Shown here: in pieces, positions 21,350-33,519 of the stretch
Numbering within the stretch: the first letter of the stretch is position 1
Layout of the letters: every line of letters starts with the position of its first letter
NCBI RefSeq assembly: GCF_000219625.1
Contig: NC_018209.1
Location: 1 to 64,000, forward strand
Direction of reading: 5' to 3'
Origin: Zymoseptoria tritici IPO323
Lineage: Eukaryota > Ascomycota > Dothideomycetes > Mycosphaerellales > Mycosphaerellaceae
Length of the DNA: 64,000 bases
Notes under the pieces: generated by a model
Told to the model about the DNA's origin: nothing
Database searches by the model: none
Seen by the model: only the letters and a program-made list of their open reading frames with translations
Made by a program: the position numbers and the translations under genes

Positions 21350-23230
21350 GACGGACAGTCTGTGGCCTCGAGATGAGTGCACAGAGGAGGCTGAAAGTAT
21401 GAGAGTCCAGCTCCAGACAAATCTGCTACGAGACCCGGTAAGAGAGAGCAATAAAGAAGCGCACTGGGAGGTAAGAAGCTTGAGGACACAAGAGCGAAAT
21501 TGATCCGCGTCGGCGACCGTCGCCACAAATAGCCGCAGCCATGTCTCGAAGCAGTCCTATCTGGGACATATGCACGTCGTAGACTCCCTCGTCATATTTG
21601 CTCATTCGTGCGGGGACCAAGCACCATCAGCCAGTCGTGATTGAAGGGCATAAGGTGGCAGGCTTCTTCTCTGACCTTCCTGCACTCCGTACCCTTCACG
21701 AGAGACACGAGCGCCATCAGGATAAGGCAGAGCAGAATCCAGACGCCATCCGACTCCCTTGCCACAATTCTACGTGCAGGTGATGGCTGGAAATTTGCAT
21801 TTCTGAAGGCTTCGCAGAGCTGGCGCTGCGCCGCGGATCCCTGCGCAAGGGGGCCCACAAAGGTCGTAAAGCCTCGCCACACCAGGTTCTCGGCTGCTCT
21901 TTTATGCCGGTACTGGAGGCGCCCTGATCACTGCCGACTCACCGCGCCTGCATTCTGGTCCAAGCAAAAGGTAGAGAAAAACCTTGACTTCCCTTGAGAC
22001 CATTTTTCTCGCTAACAAACCCCCAAAATGGGACTGGCAGTGGCGGGAGGAGAGCACAAATCGACAACAATTTCAAGCTTTGCCACCGCCACATTCGAAC
22101 GTCTGGTCATCCAACATTATACCTGGAGCCTTTAGAGCACCCTCTATTTCGGCCTCGCCATAATGGTTCTTAGTTGTGCCATCATTCCAGCCAGCCTCAA
22201 GACGACAACCTGATTCGATACTATTCCTGGTCCCGTGGCATATGCTCGGGTTGATGTCCATCGCCTGACGAAACCCGCGATGTACATAAGGATCATGTGC
22301 TTTGGGTCCGTTGTTCGTGTGTTGGTGAGGGCAGTCAGCATCGCTCGTTGATCCTTCTGCGCTTCTCTCTACTTTCGGAACAGCTGAAAATTGTCGCCTC
22401 GACCTTGCGGATGTGGGCCTCACGAGAATGGGACCTCCGCGGAGAAGTGTACAGCCTAGATGTGGTATGAGGTTAAGTTGACGTCGTGAATGCGGAGGCG
22501 GAATGAAAGTCACGAGGGATTCTTGGACTGCAGCCGATCGATCCGACCCGGAACTGTGCGACCGGACTGCGTGGACAAGCACAGGGCCAATCCCGCCGCA
22601 TCGAGGCTGACAGAGGACGAGCATTGCACTCGGCGCTTGGAAAAGGGCATCCGTTTGCGCTGTGAGCACATCGGATCTGTTCGGGCTCCAAGTATTCTAT
22701 TGTTTTCCGTGTAGCGCCTCCACACATGATCGAATTAGCGCACTGCTATTGAACTATGGCAGTTTCAACATGCCCCAGCGCCGGGCTATGACCTGACGAC
22801 TGGCGGTACATGAAGGGATTATGATAATCTGCAGCTTTATTCCATGTGCTTTCAGCTTTGAGGAGTCCTCGATGGAGACGGTATTGCTGTGGATTCCAGC
22901 TCATATCTTGGGCCACTGCGACTGATGCTATACCACTTCCTTCTTCTCGTGACCGTTATGTCTGCCATCGCTGAGCCTACTCGACCTCCATCTGTTTTAC
23001 ACAAACGTTTTCGACGTCGAGTCTGGTGGGCCATCTGTAGTTCCATTACGATCTTGTGAGTCCTTCTACTGGGCCAACTGACCTTCCGCCGAGGTTCCCT
23101 GCTCTACCTCACCCATGGTTTTGAAATACGAGAAGAGACACGCCTCCCAATTGAGTTCAAAGATCTTCCATTAGACGAAGCCCGCCTGCGAAGTCTGCTA
23201 GATCGTCTGCCCGGATGATAGATCGAAAGG
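21350..23230. other. 1.9 kb without a recognisable gene
   Basis: Open frames on both strands (longest 198 codons, minus, 22073-22669) are unlike any family I know and overlap one another. Base composition is ordinary with no RIP desert. It may hold decayed relatives of the flanking zinc-cluster genes, but I could not find a complete Cys6 motif. Confidence 0.5.
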
Positions 23231-23931
23231 TCAATCCCGCAGGGGTCCTTTGGCCAACAAATGGTCTAGATCAGGAACAACATCTCTGCTCAATAGCTCT
23301 TCCGGGGCAAACTTCAATCTTGCTGCAAGCTTGTCGATGTCTGCCCCAAGCCGGACCAGGCACAATAATAATGCCTTTACGATCGTCAGCATTGATTAAA
23401 AGCGCGGATCGGCCAACTTACAGAGTCTTCATCTGACCGACTTCTCATTTGCTGGAAGAGAAAGTCGCGACTCGCGACCTTCGCACTTAATTCGTGAACT
23501 CGTTGCTATAGTAGAACGGAATTCAGTACAGTCTACTTAATTAAGTATGCCGAGACGTCGTTAAATGACACAAACCTGTAGCCCAATTGATTTTGTTACG
23601 CCCTCGTCGTATTCATATCCACATTCGCGGCTGCGACTTATGCAGGTCATGCACTTTGGCCTTCAAGTACACACCGTCGATTAGTAGATCATTCGAGGAA
23701 AGTCGAGATAACTGTGACTTACCTTTCGCCAGTACACTGTAGGCACCATTTAGTGTGTTACACCTGCGCGCAACATGAACTCGTTCCTACTTTTATCTTT
23801 CGTTCTCGGCAGGACCAACATGCAACGCTGGTTGTTGGAGTTTTTCGTCTGTCTGGGGAAATGGCTCTCTGTCCATCGTTCTTGTGCTGGCCTCCAGTAA
23901 GCTGTCTTAGACTTGACCAAAAGACAAGCAT
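23231..23931 (-). CDS. Short Zn2Cys6 transcription factor (copy B), five exons
   Basis: Exons 23791-23931, 23723-23736, 23576-23660, 23422-23505 and 23231-23374 (introns 54, 62, 70 and 47 nt) give 155 aa. The spliced cluster is C-x2-C-x6-C-x6-C-x2-C-x6-C (ACWSCRERKIK, CTGERPKCMTC, ..SRECGYEYDE). It is followed by a leucine-rich coiled coil and a tail SDEDSALLLCLVRLGADIDKLAARL resembling that of copy A. It ends LRD-TGA. Introns 1 and 2 interrupt the cluster on both sides of the third Cys. The start is uncertain: in-frame ATGs also exist at 24015 and 24093; I chose the one that places the cluster at residue 40. A likely nuclear regulator, target unknown. Confidence 0.72.
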
Positions 23932-25415
23932 ACGCACTGGGTCTGACCTCCGATCGTGCCTCGGACTGCCTTGATGCGAACTTCCTTTGCTGGAGTTATG
24001 GCAGATGTGCTCCATGGAGGCGTCGGGATGCAGATGTTTGACACAGAAACAACAAGAGCAAAAGCTTGCGATCGTTCGCTGAACGGTGGGCATGGTGGAA
24101 AATTACTCGCAGCAGTCTCGAAGACCCACCGAGACTTTGCGGTAGGAAACGTAAGGATGATGCAACATTGTCGTTTGTTGCTGCACTTCCCGTAATGTTG
24201 AGTGAAACGTAGCTCGCCCGTCTCCTTTCGTCGCAAGCCGCCCTATCGAGGCATATCTGTGTATTCCAGCACGGATATCGCGAAGTCTTGCCTACATGCA
24301 CGGATTGAAAAGTGCTGTAGCGCAAGGGCTCTGGCCGACGACGGAATGTACTGCGCCGTTCACGCTCGTCGACATACCATGAACCACGGTGTCCAACTTG
24401 CCTGAAATCATCGCGTGCAGCGCCACTTGCGAAAGTGTTACGAAGTTCGGCCGAATCCTGCATGTTACATTACACAGATATGCAGCAGAGTTTGGCAAGT
24501 CCATGTCCTATCGCTCGCTGTTCATCGAGTTGTCCCGGTCCACGGCCTCTTGCCATCATGGAGGTGGCTGCAATTGCGTGCCCTCTTGGTCCGGTGGCCG
24601 TTCCTCGCAGGCAGCGTAGAGACTTGCGCGGTGCAGTCGAAGCCCCTTTTGCCTGAAGCGGCTGTCCCGGCAACCTTGACGGAGGCTGAATACGGGACAT
24701 TTTTGCCGACTTGGCGGGAGGGGAGGCAGCTTGGCACTCTTCATACTGTGCCCTGTTGCTGCCAGTTTTCGCCATGCAAGCTTTTCAGATGATCGACAAG
24801 GTGTAAGGTAGGATCCCTTTCGCTATCTCTGCGTTGCCCTCCTCGTGTTTCGTCCTCGAGTCGTCATCTCGGAGAAAGCACCTTGGAAAGTTATCCGGGA
24901 AGGACATTGTACGCGTCGCAAATCTCGCTCTGTCTTCGGTTTTTGCCTGTATTTTGCTCGAGGTAATCTGCGGATATTTTTGCACCGTGTAGCATTGCCT
25001 TCCTCGTCGTATCGTTGCAAAGGTGTCAGAAGAACAGTAGGTCACGTGATGCACGGATTATGTAATGCAGCATCGAAATTCCGAGAATCGCCAAATCCGT
25101 GAAAATGGCCAAACTTCCACGAATTATTACACCACAACTATAGCTCGCATAGACGATGCGTTACTTAAGCTAGAAGAGAATAATAGAAAGAATATTGTTA
25201 AAATTAATAGGAAGCATAATGGCTATAGGAAGACGTTCAAGGACAGATAAGACCAAGGATGGGACAGGCGGGCTGGAAATGAAGATCTGATCTAAGCAGA
25301 AGTCGAAGCGTCGTGCGTGAGAATCTGGGAAGTGCTGGAATGTGACCAAGTGCCGAAGCCAGAAGTCGAAGCCTGGGTCGTGAGGATCACCGATCCGTTG
25401 GACTGTGACGAAAGA
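23932..25415. other. Region without a supported gene
   Basis: Many short overlapping frames on both strands, none with a recognisable domain. From about 25040 to 25250 the sequence turns A-rich with a short undamaged frame (lysine/asparagine-rich) that looks like repeat debris. Confidence 0.45.
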
Positions 25416-26387
25416 TCAAGCGATTTCGGCCCAGGGCAGCTCCACGAGGCGTGAGTTGGCGACGTAGCATTTGGTGGGGCGACCATGACCGGAGGGAGGG
25501 GCGAGATCGGATGGAGTACCGGCAAATGCCGGAGCGACAGGTGTGGTATCAAGCTTGCTGCCAGGTGAACCTGAGGAAGATTTGCTTGCTTCACCTTTGA
25601 ATCTTCGAGCCTGGGAAGAAGGATATGATGTAGTTGCTGGAGAGGATCTTGCTGTTGGCGCTGCCTCCGGTGTGGAGAAGCTCTGATGTGGCGCTTCTTC
25701 GTGAGGAGTCGAGGTATGGCACGTCTCAGACGTGGAGGATGTCAAGGTGACGTTGAGATCGGTCATACTCTTGGACCAAGAGACAGCTGGTGGCGGAGAT
25801 ACGTTGCGGCGTCGACGGGCTACCGTAGAAGTAGGAAGAAGTATGCTTGATCTTGTACCGAATGGAGGAACGGGTGAAGGTCGCTGGTGCATCGGTGGAG
25901 CATTTGAGGGCGTCGGCGGTGTGTTCGACTGTGGAAGTGTCCCACAAACTATGAGATCCAGCGAAGACGTCAGCGAGCTCATTTCGATAAGCTAAAAGAA
26001 TAGGTGGAGGTCCATACAAATACATCTCAACAGAAACCACAAGTTGTTGACGATGAGCTGGAGAACCACTACGAAGGGTACAGCCACGATCAGCGGGTAG
26101 CTAATGGCTGAAATCACGGTGAAGACCACATCCTTGATCAGCGCGCGGCCAATGGCCCAGATCGTGTCATCTCGTAAACGCTGATGCCCCAGGTCGATCA
26201 TGTCTGTGGAGTTTGATGTTGTGTACGGTAAACCGTGTGATGCGCTTGGTGTCGACTGTACGAGGACGGAGGGGGGAGGAGGCAGAGAGGTGACTGACTT
26301 GCGGCGCCGGGCCAATTTGACGTGGAGGTTGTATTGAGGACGGTCTTGCAGCACCTGATGCGCCTTGGCAGCGCTCGGTGAAGCCAT
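25416..26387 (-). CDS. Putative membrane protein with Pro/Ser/Thr-rich tail
   Basis: Exon 1 starts at ATG 26387 (MASPSAAKAHQVL). It has a basic N-terminal half (KLARRRK) and one strong hydrophobic stretch (VVFTVISAISYPLIVAVPFVVVLQLIV). It could end alone at TAA 25992 (131 aa). A second open stretch, 25982 down to 25416, is rich in Pro, Ser and Thr and would suit an extracellular or disordered tail. A TTTTAG acceptor precedes it, but I could not find a convincing donor, so the joint is unresolved. No family recognised. Confidence 0.4.
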
Positions 26388-27034
26388 AATGCTGTGCATT
26401 GTTAGTGTATGTAAGACATGGATCTGGTATAATCGCAAAGACGGAGTGAACAGCTAGGGACAGCTGCTTTTGAAGATCATGTAAATATTCGGCCTCACGA
26501 CGAGCGGATAAATCAATACCTACGGGAGTTTGCTCTCTGAGTGGTGCAGCTTTACGAAATACGTCTCAAGAGGACCAAGCACCTTCCAGAAGCCGCAGGG
26601 AGAGGGAGACAAATGAAACGTTCCACCGCGGGAGACAAAGACTGCGATGGTATGTCTCACCCGCTTTTGTATTCATTGCCGAAGCTCATTGTCTTGTCTA
26701 TGCTAAAGGACAAACTCCCAGAAGCACCGACTGAACCAATCTGTGTCGCTTTCCACTGCAGGTCGAGCTCGCCGGCTGAACTCTGCACTCAATTTTGACA
26801 TGCCTTCGGGCGAGTCGAGAATTTCGCCCCTGCTGCTGCTATGCCGCGTAACCAAGCGGTCTGACTCGAGTCTTGTTGAGCTTTGTAGAGGACTGGTCTC
26901 CTAATGACTTCGCAATGTCACACCCGCTTGCCTGCTCCCTCGCTTCCCGCTCCCTGCAGAGTTCCGATAGGCCGAGCAGTCTTCTCATGCCAACGCGCGT
27001 GAAAGCATCGCCGTTGAAGCATCGCCGTTGGGGG

Positions 27035-27616
27035 CTACTCATCCATCTCCACCCATCCGGGTCGGCGCTTGTTCGCACGCTGCATCGAGTCCTGGATGTG
27101 CTCTTGGAAGCGAAGCAGGAGGCGTAGGTAAGCCTGCCAGGGCTGATTCAGCACACTCTTCGTGGAGGCGACGATGCAATCGATGAAGCTACGCACCCAT
27201 CAGTTAGTAAAAGGAAGGTATGTAGGTGGCAGTACGACTTACTGCTGAGCCCCTGGGATAGGGATGGAGATCGAGTAGGAGTTCAGTGCAGCGATAACAA
27301 CGACCACAAAGAAGACAAGCTCAGGGCCGTGGTTGGAGCAAAAGCTACGGATGACGGTGAGGAACTTCCGCTTGAGGGATGATCCGTGGACGATCAGGAT
27401 GTGCGCGGCGCGAGTCTTGCTGTCCTTCTTCTCGCGCCGGTTGAGAGCGGCACGAACGTTTGCGCGACAATAGGCGGTAATGGGGATGGTCGCGGTAGAC
27501 GACTTGGAGAAGCCGAAGGACTGCTTGTGGCGTACGAGCAGGACTGCTACTCCAAGGGCGCAAGCGATGAGGAGGAGAACGTCGAGGGTTGACTGAATAT
27601 CGTTGTCAGTTGCCAT
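27035..27616 (-). CDS. Two-TM protein of unknown function, 175 aa
   Basis: Exon 1 is 27243-27616 and exon 2 is 27035-27188. They are separated by a textbook 54 nt intron (GTAAGT, CTAAC branch site, TAG acceptor) that leaves the frame intact. Residues 12-28 form a signal-anchor-like segment (VLLLIACALGVAVLLV), residues about 60-85 are basic, and a second segment lies near 97-115 (PELVFFVVVVIAAL). The exon-2 tail (FIDCIVASTKSVLNQPWQAYLRLLL) is amphipathic. I do not recognise the family. It is the first of several small membrane genes in this belt. Confidence 0.68.
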
Positions 27617-28194
27617 CGCGGGCGGGACGATCGCACGAGATACTGAAATCGTAAGTGCCAGCCATCTTGGATGCGCCAGAGCTAGGCGTTGCGTCTATGA
27701 CTACGGCCAAAGACGCTTGAAGTCCTTCGAGGAGGAATGTGGAGGTGTGGTAGGAGAGGGAGGTCCTCCTGCGGGTGGTGGTGGAGAGGAGGAAGAAGAG
27801 TTGAATAGGCAAAAGGCTCGTGCCGCACGAGCTGCTATGCCGAGTGACTCGCTCCGTGGTGCGTGAATTCGTCCCTGAATTGCTCTGTAGAACGCTGAAT
27901 GGTTCGTGACTTGATCCACTAGCACGTTCAACCATTTCACATTTTGAGCACGTGTCTATACATTGCTTGATCACATTGACCCGGACGAGCCAAGAACGCC
28001 GAGAAGATGTCATTGTTGAAGGTCGCAGTAACTCTCAGCCAGAATCAGCTCCAGACCGCATGGTTGACCGCCTGGGTATAACTGTGAAGTAGAAAACAAT
28101 CGTGCATCTTCTCGCATGAGTAGAGAGGGCTTCTCTCGAATCTCCGGGATGATGGCGCAGTGCGCTCCAGGTTCGACTTTTCAGCACAACACCG

Positions 28195-28345
28195 ACGGGA
28201 AAACGTTTTCTGTATGGACGAGCCGTTTTCGAGATCGACCGACGCGTTTCTGGATGGTTCAGGCCGCTTTCCGGATGATAAGTACCGTTCTTTCAGTCGA
28301 GGGCGTTCTCTTTATCGATGGAGAACGTTTTCTATATAGTTTGAG
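28195..28345. repeat. CGTTTTC-rich degenerate minisatellite, copy 1
   Basis: AACACCGACGGGAAAACG opens a block where CGTTTTC/CGTTCTC-type heptamers recur every 17-35 bp. The same opening and motif recur at 32672-33050. Confidence 0.6.
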
Positions 28346-28732
28346 GCCGTCATCTGAACAACACCAAGAATCTCCAAGGTTACTACTGTAGCCAACGCAA
28401 AGTCTTGATCAGGGTGGACAGAAACATCAAGCTTGCTTTGTTGTAAGCTATTCATTGTCCTAGTACGGTACCTCTACATTCGTCAGAGGACTCGTCCCTC
28501 TTTTTGTAGAGTACTTCCCTGTCTGACCATCTTCTTGTCCGATCGCTGTGAGTTGTAGCTCTCCCAAATCCCAATGCAAAACTTTTGAGACTACAATATC
28601 ACGCCGCAGAAAACGTATTGCCCTCGCGCCGTGCAAGGACCGATGAATTGTCCTTCCGAACCCGAAGTTCGTTGCCTGTTTTACCCACTGCCCTTGTTCC
28701 TCTCGTTGCTCTTTCTGTTTGTCGAGGACGCC

Positions 28733-29230
28733 TTACTCCATTTGGGAGACGAAGACCGATATGGCGAGCACGATCACGACGAGGGCGAAGCGCTTCCCCT
28801 CCTGCATAAAGGTGGGGTTCCCTAGGACGTTAGCTGTGTACGTCGGGACCGGAAAGTGATGCTTACCGTAACTAGTGAAAATGACACCGAGCACGACAAC
28901 GCCCACGGGCGCAAGTCCCCGCATCCCCAGAGAAGAATTGAGCTCAGTCGTACCAGCTGGAGTTGGGGCGTTCTCGAAGTTGGTAACGTTGGCGCTGCTG
29001 TAGCTCGTGTTGTTGGAGTAGCAGGAGGTCGCATTGCTAGGATAGTCGTCGCGAAGGAATGAAGTGCTGGGAGCTTCGGTGCAGCCATATGCCACCTCGG
29101 ATCCGTCGCTGTTGTATCCGATGTAGCCCGGCTGTGGCCAGAATTCGTTGAAGAGAGATGGTCTGCCGGCGGGGGCGGGAAAGCGCATAAGACAGAACGA
29201 GGAGGTTGAGGGCGAAGTAGATGTAGACAT
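28733..29230 (-). CDS. Putative glycosylated membrane protein, 165 aa
   Basis: ATG at 29230, TAA at 28733. The middle carries three N-glycosylation sequons (NATS, NNTS, NVTN) around residues 66-80 in a Ser/Tyr/Asn-rich loop. The C-terminal third holds two hydrophobic segments (MRGLAPVGVVVLGVIFTSY and RFALVVIVLAISVFV). An upstream in-frame alternative start (MDNFQHSCSC, about 29336) joined across a GTCAGT/CACAG intron would add a further hydrophobic segment but shifts the downstream frame, so I kept the single-exon model. Family unknown. Confidence 0.5.
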   Translation of the reverse strand: MSTSTSPSTSSFCLMRFPAPAGRPSLFNEFWPQPGYIGYNSDGSEVAYGCTEAPSTSFLRDDYPSNATSCYSNNTSYSSANVTNFENAPTPAGTTELNSSLGMRGLAPVGVVVLGVIFTSYGKHHFPVPTYTANVLGNPTFMQEGKRFALVVIVLAISVFVSQME

Positions 29231-29937
29231 CGCTCGGCTGTGATTCCGAAGTCAGTTGCTGATGAAGTAAGTATGGGTTTGAACTGACCAGCTGAGCTTT
29301 GACAGCGCAAGAGCACGAGTGTTGGAAGTTGTCCATATTGAAGGACGAAGGTGGTGGTCGAAGCTCGATGCGCTCCAAATTTGCTAACGGCAATGTGAGT
29401 AGGAAGGAAGTGTCTCGACCAGGTCGAGAGGGAAACGTAGAAGGGCGAAGTGGATGAGGAGAGGAGAAGGAAGAGGAGGCTTCTGCAAAGTCTGAGTCCG
29501 TGGTCAAGGTCTTCCAACGGTACGGGCCCTTACCGAGCGGTCCGCTTACCTGCAGGTGAATGTACGATTGATTCTACCGCTGTCACGGGCTCGCCAGATG
29601 TTCATGAATTTCAGACCCCGATGTACGTGAATTCTATTTACGAAGAACTACCAGTCTTGCAAGACTCCAACCTAAGAAAGGTGTCGTGGAGAGTCCAAGG
29701 ACGCCAAGTGTAGTTGCAGCATCACTCGATGTAAAGCAAAGCATCGCAACGCCTTCCATTCCCAACTCATCCACGTATCGTCAACTCGTTCCAACTGCAT
29801 TTTCCCAGCTGCTTTTCGTCCTGTGATGCCCCAGCATGTCCGAAAATCTTCCGTGGATATCATACTAAGCCATGTCTTGCTGTTCGATCGTAACACCTCT
29901 GAATGAGCAAATTCTTGTTTCTCTATCCGCTGTACGC

Positions 29938-31202
29938 TCACAAAACGCCCTCTTCCTCGTTCTCCTCCTCGGCTTTCTTGGCCTCCAGCGTGGCCTTTGC
30001 TGCTAGCAGGCTCTTCATCGGAACATCCAACATCTCCTCCTCCAGCTTGTGAAGTGCAGTGCAAGCCGCTTCATCGCTCGTGCTCGTACTCGCGAAATTG
30101 CCATTTGATCCGACTTGGCGCACTGTAAGCATAGCGTTCTTCAACGTGATTGCCAAGGAAAGTTGGGCCAAGTTTCCACTCGGCGCGAGCAGCCCGATGG
30201 CGAGATCGTAGCTTGGGCGGAGTTTGTTGTAGAGCGCGATGCTGTCTTGCTTTCCTTCGCTGGCCGCGCGTTTTTCGTCGAAGTCGGCCGAGTCGAATCC
30301 TGGTGGGAGCTCACCGACGATCGAAAGCGTGATTCCAGGGTGCAGGTATTGCAATGGCCAGAGCGCATCTTTGAGCGTGGCGGCGGACAACATCAGCGTC
30401 TCGCGAGTGACCTCTCGGGTGATTGGAGAGCGAATGTTCCTCGAAGAAGTCCAGGTCAGGTCGATTGTAAGGCTTCTTCATTTCTTTGACACGTCGTTGC
30501 GGAGGAAAGACAAGAGTGCGAAGATCAATTGGGAGGCTTGTTTGAAAGCACCCACCGGGGTCGAGAAGCCTAGCCGACACCCAATAGCGAATTGGAGCTT
30601 GATGTGGCGACACTGTTTGAGCTGCGCTGGAAAGTGCTGCTCGATGCTAAGTGCGCTGTGGTATTTATCGTCCAGCAAGCTCGCATGAGCGGCAATCGTA
30701 TGATTGATCCAGCTGTAGAAGGAGAGCTCTGTTCCACTCCTCCCGACTGTCATGATAGTGCTTATAGTGTTTGTCGCCTCGCGATGGTCGACCCGCAGAT
30801 AGATCTTGAAGGGGATGATCTCGTGTTGGATTTGCTTTGCTTCATGAGAGCTAGCATGGTTGGTGAGAAGCAGCTTTTCGGTATCTCTCCGGTTCTGCGA
30901 GCCGACGACGATTTCGAAGATCCGCAGTCTGTTGTACAATTTGCGAGTCAGTTGCGAGCAGAGCTGGGAGCAGGAGATGAGCATTACCTGAGTTCGACGG
31001 GTAGATGAACGAAGACGTGGAACTGCGGCTGTAAGTCGGCCGCGATGAGGAGGCGCCTGCGCTCGTAGTGCGCCTGTCTGGTACTATACATCGGAGCCGC
31101 GATGCCGCGTGCGGAGCAGAAGACCTTCAGCTCGGCGGCATGACAGCGGTCGTAAATGCCGTCGGCTAAGGGATCGGGGTGACTGCGCAAACGCATCTTC
31201 AC
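29938..31202 (-). CDS. F-box-like / 2EXR-type protein, 384 aa
   Basis: Three exons, 30988-31202, 30491-30928 and 29938-30439, with introns of 59 and 51 nt (CTGAC branch site in the second). The first splice joins LPVELR to LRIFEIV, creating the LPxELRxxIxE motif typical of 2EXR/F-box-like proteins of Dothideomycetes and other ascomycetes, at residues 67-80. These proteins are thought to be substrate adaptors, but most have no known function. The rest is mixed alpha/beta with an acidic coiled C-terminus (KATLEAKKAEEENEEE). The total is a multiple of three and all three exons use matching phases, which supports the model. Confidence 0.68.
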
Positions 31203-32671
31203 AGACTCTTGGGGCGATGGATGTTGAAGGAGAGTCTACGCTTCAGATGTGGTGATGAAAAATTGTAGCGGCTTTGGGACTTGCACGTGAAAGCGCGCTA
31301 GGGGAAGAAGCGGGCAGACCCGCGATGGTGCATGGACCTAGTAGACTCCGATATCAGCCTTCCAGCTATATACTGGAAAGTTAATGTTCATGTACTAAGA
31401 CATCAGACAGACGCCCTACAGAGAGAGCCAGCTTTGCGAATATCCAGCGTAACTTTCAGAAGTTGCCCACAAAATCCAGACAGACTAATGGAGCGTATCC
31501 AGCCTCGACAACCGATAGCAACGCCGCCGAACGCCAACATTCCATTCGATGTCTCCACGATCATTACTACATCCCCTAGAAGCAGTCGCGACGACGAAGC
31601 GTACGCGGAATATATTATTGGACTAGAAAGAGCTTTGTCTCGCGGCAGTCGTGTATCCCCAGTCCAGTTATGCCCGCTTTGCCCTAATCGAGAACAAAGA
31701 AAGCCTGGATCAAAGCAGTCAAGATTCTCTGCATTCAGCCCGACTTGAAGTTCTGGCTAACAGCTTCACAAAGCAAAGCAAACCCTGTCGCCGTGTGTAT
31801 GTCATGGCGTGGCTTCGAACATGCTGCTCCTTGATTCACGATGGCGGGCGGCACACGTCTCCCGAGATTTGTGCTCTGTCTCCCGACTTCTGTCGTAGAA
31901 AGATCCCTCCCTCTCTCTCGGACATCTATTGTTCTTTGTCAGCTAGCAAGATGCAATAGAGAGACGGTTCGAACCGACAATAAATGAGCAAGAAGCTAAA
32001 TCTAGCAGTATGGAGGGCCGTTAAGGGACTCGGGAGAGCCGCCGATCTTTCACCATTGTTCCGATGTCTCAAAGCCCGTTTGTCTTGTTTCTTACCACCA
32101 GTACCATCTGGATCGCGTTGCGACTACTTTGCCATCACCAAGACTCCTCGATAGGAAGCGCCGCCTCTACGCCGAAGAGTGTCACTGATCTTCTCTTACC
32201 TCAGCAATCATCCATCGCCACCAAGGGATACGTCGTCCGCATCGCCATCAAGCGAGTCATCATCGATCATGGCCCGCACCGGTTACATTAGGACTTGGAA
32301 AGTGACAGAAAGCCGACACGACCATTTGTGAGATATCGCTTCGTGACCGAACCTTCGCATCCCAAGATCTCTAAGGTTCGGCCACTGAGCGCTCCCTTCC
32401 AGGGCGTTATAAGATCTCTCAGTCACAACCTTCCGCCGCGGGAGCTTTTCACCAGACAAACCAGCAACTGGTTCAGCACCCGCATCGACGTAGTCGGCCC
32501 GCTCACCTCCTCCACCAATGTTCTGATGTCCTCTAGACAGAAATCACCACTACACGAGACGGTATGGAACAAGCTGGAATCTATGAGTCGGCCCAACTAC
32601 AGAGCTATGTCATGCCGCCGACCGTGATGCACAACGCAGACTCGTGCAGCCGCTACACTGGCAACACCGAC
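31203..32671. other. Region without a supported gene
   Basis: The best candidate is a plus-strand ATG frame 31332-31748 (138 codons) with no recognisable domain. Other frames on both strands are short and featureless. Confidence 0.45.
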
Positions 32672-33050
32672 AGGAAAACGTTCTTTACATAGACCAGTCG
32701 TGTTCGGCATCTACCCGGCCGTTTTCTGTAATCAAGGACGTTTCCTGGATTATCGATGCCGTCTTCTGGGCGCATTTTCGGAATCCTAGCCGTTTCCCGT
32801 ATGGCTCGAGGGCTTTTTCTGGATCTTGGGCGTTTTCCATATGGCTTGCCGTTGTCCCTATGGCTGGATGGCGTTTTCTGAATCCTTGCCGTTTTCCCTA
32901 TGGTTCGAGGGCGTTTTCTGTATCCTGACCGTTTTCCATATGGTTCGAGGGCGTTTTCAAGATGGCCAGATGCCATTTTCTGAATCATGGCCGTTTTCTA
33001 GGTAGCCCAAGGGTGTTTCTGGATAGCTGGAGAACGTTTTCTCGATGCCG
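32672..33050. repeat. CGTTTTC-rich degenerate minisatellite, copy 2
   Basis: The block opens with ACACCGACAGGAAAACG (compare 28188). Then GGCGTTTTC / GCCGTTTTC units recur about every 30 bp, often followed by TGTATCC, TGGATC or CCATATGG and a TTCGAGGG spacer. Unit length is irregular, so it is better called a degenerate minisatellite than a clean array. Confidence 0.75.
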
Positions 33051-33147
33051 GTGCGTCTGATGTATGGATTCGTGGACTACGTGTCCAGATTCTGCTGTCG
33101 CTGCGCCAGCTCGGAGCTTGCGAATCGTCGCCACCGTGGATCTATAC

Positions 33148-33462
33148 AGAGTGGTCAATATGACGACTCATCAGTAAACAGGTCGTCATAATTCATATCA
33201 TCAGTAGCGAAGGGTCGTCATAATTCATTAATGAATCCTCATATATGACGGCTTGGCATCTTGCTATAGCGGCTGCGCGCTATTAATACTACCTCCTTCC
33301 TAATGGGGAAGGGTTACCGACGATATTATTAACTAAATCATCACTTACCCTCATCAATGACTTCTCATATCATTAGTGCCCTCGTTATATTTCATCAAAG
33401 GTCCGTCATATTAAGGATTCATTGATGACACTTCATTGATGACATCTCATATTGACCACTCT
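33148..33462. mobile_element. 315 bp MITE with 10 bp target-site duplication
   Basis: The ends are perfect inverted repeats for 16 bp (AGAGTGGTCAATATGA at the left; its complement at the right). The element is flanked on both sides by GGATCTATAC (33138-33147 and 33463-33472). It has no coding capacity, is AT-rich, and contains several GTCAT(A/C)ATTCAT-like subrepeats. A 9-11 bp duplication is characteristic of Mutator-like (MULE) transposition, so a MULE in this genome is the probable source of transposase. Confidence 0.9.
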
Positions 33463-33519
33463 GGATCTATACGAACGCCGCCACCACAGGCATTCACAGA
33501 CGGATCCATTCCGTTGCCC

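Noticed and set aside
22073..22727. Possible third zinc-cluster gene on the minus strand
   Set aside because: Several Cys are present but not in a C-x2-C-x6-C arrangement, and no splice model restores one.
29037..29507. 156-codon minus frame overlapping the glycosylated membrane protein
   Set aside because: Its first part may be an extra exon, but the frame downstream lacks the N-glycosylation sites and hydrophobic ends seen in the chosen frame.
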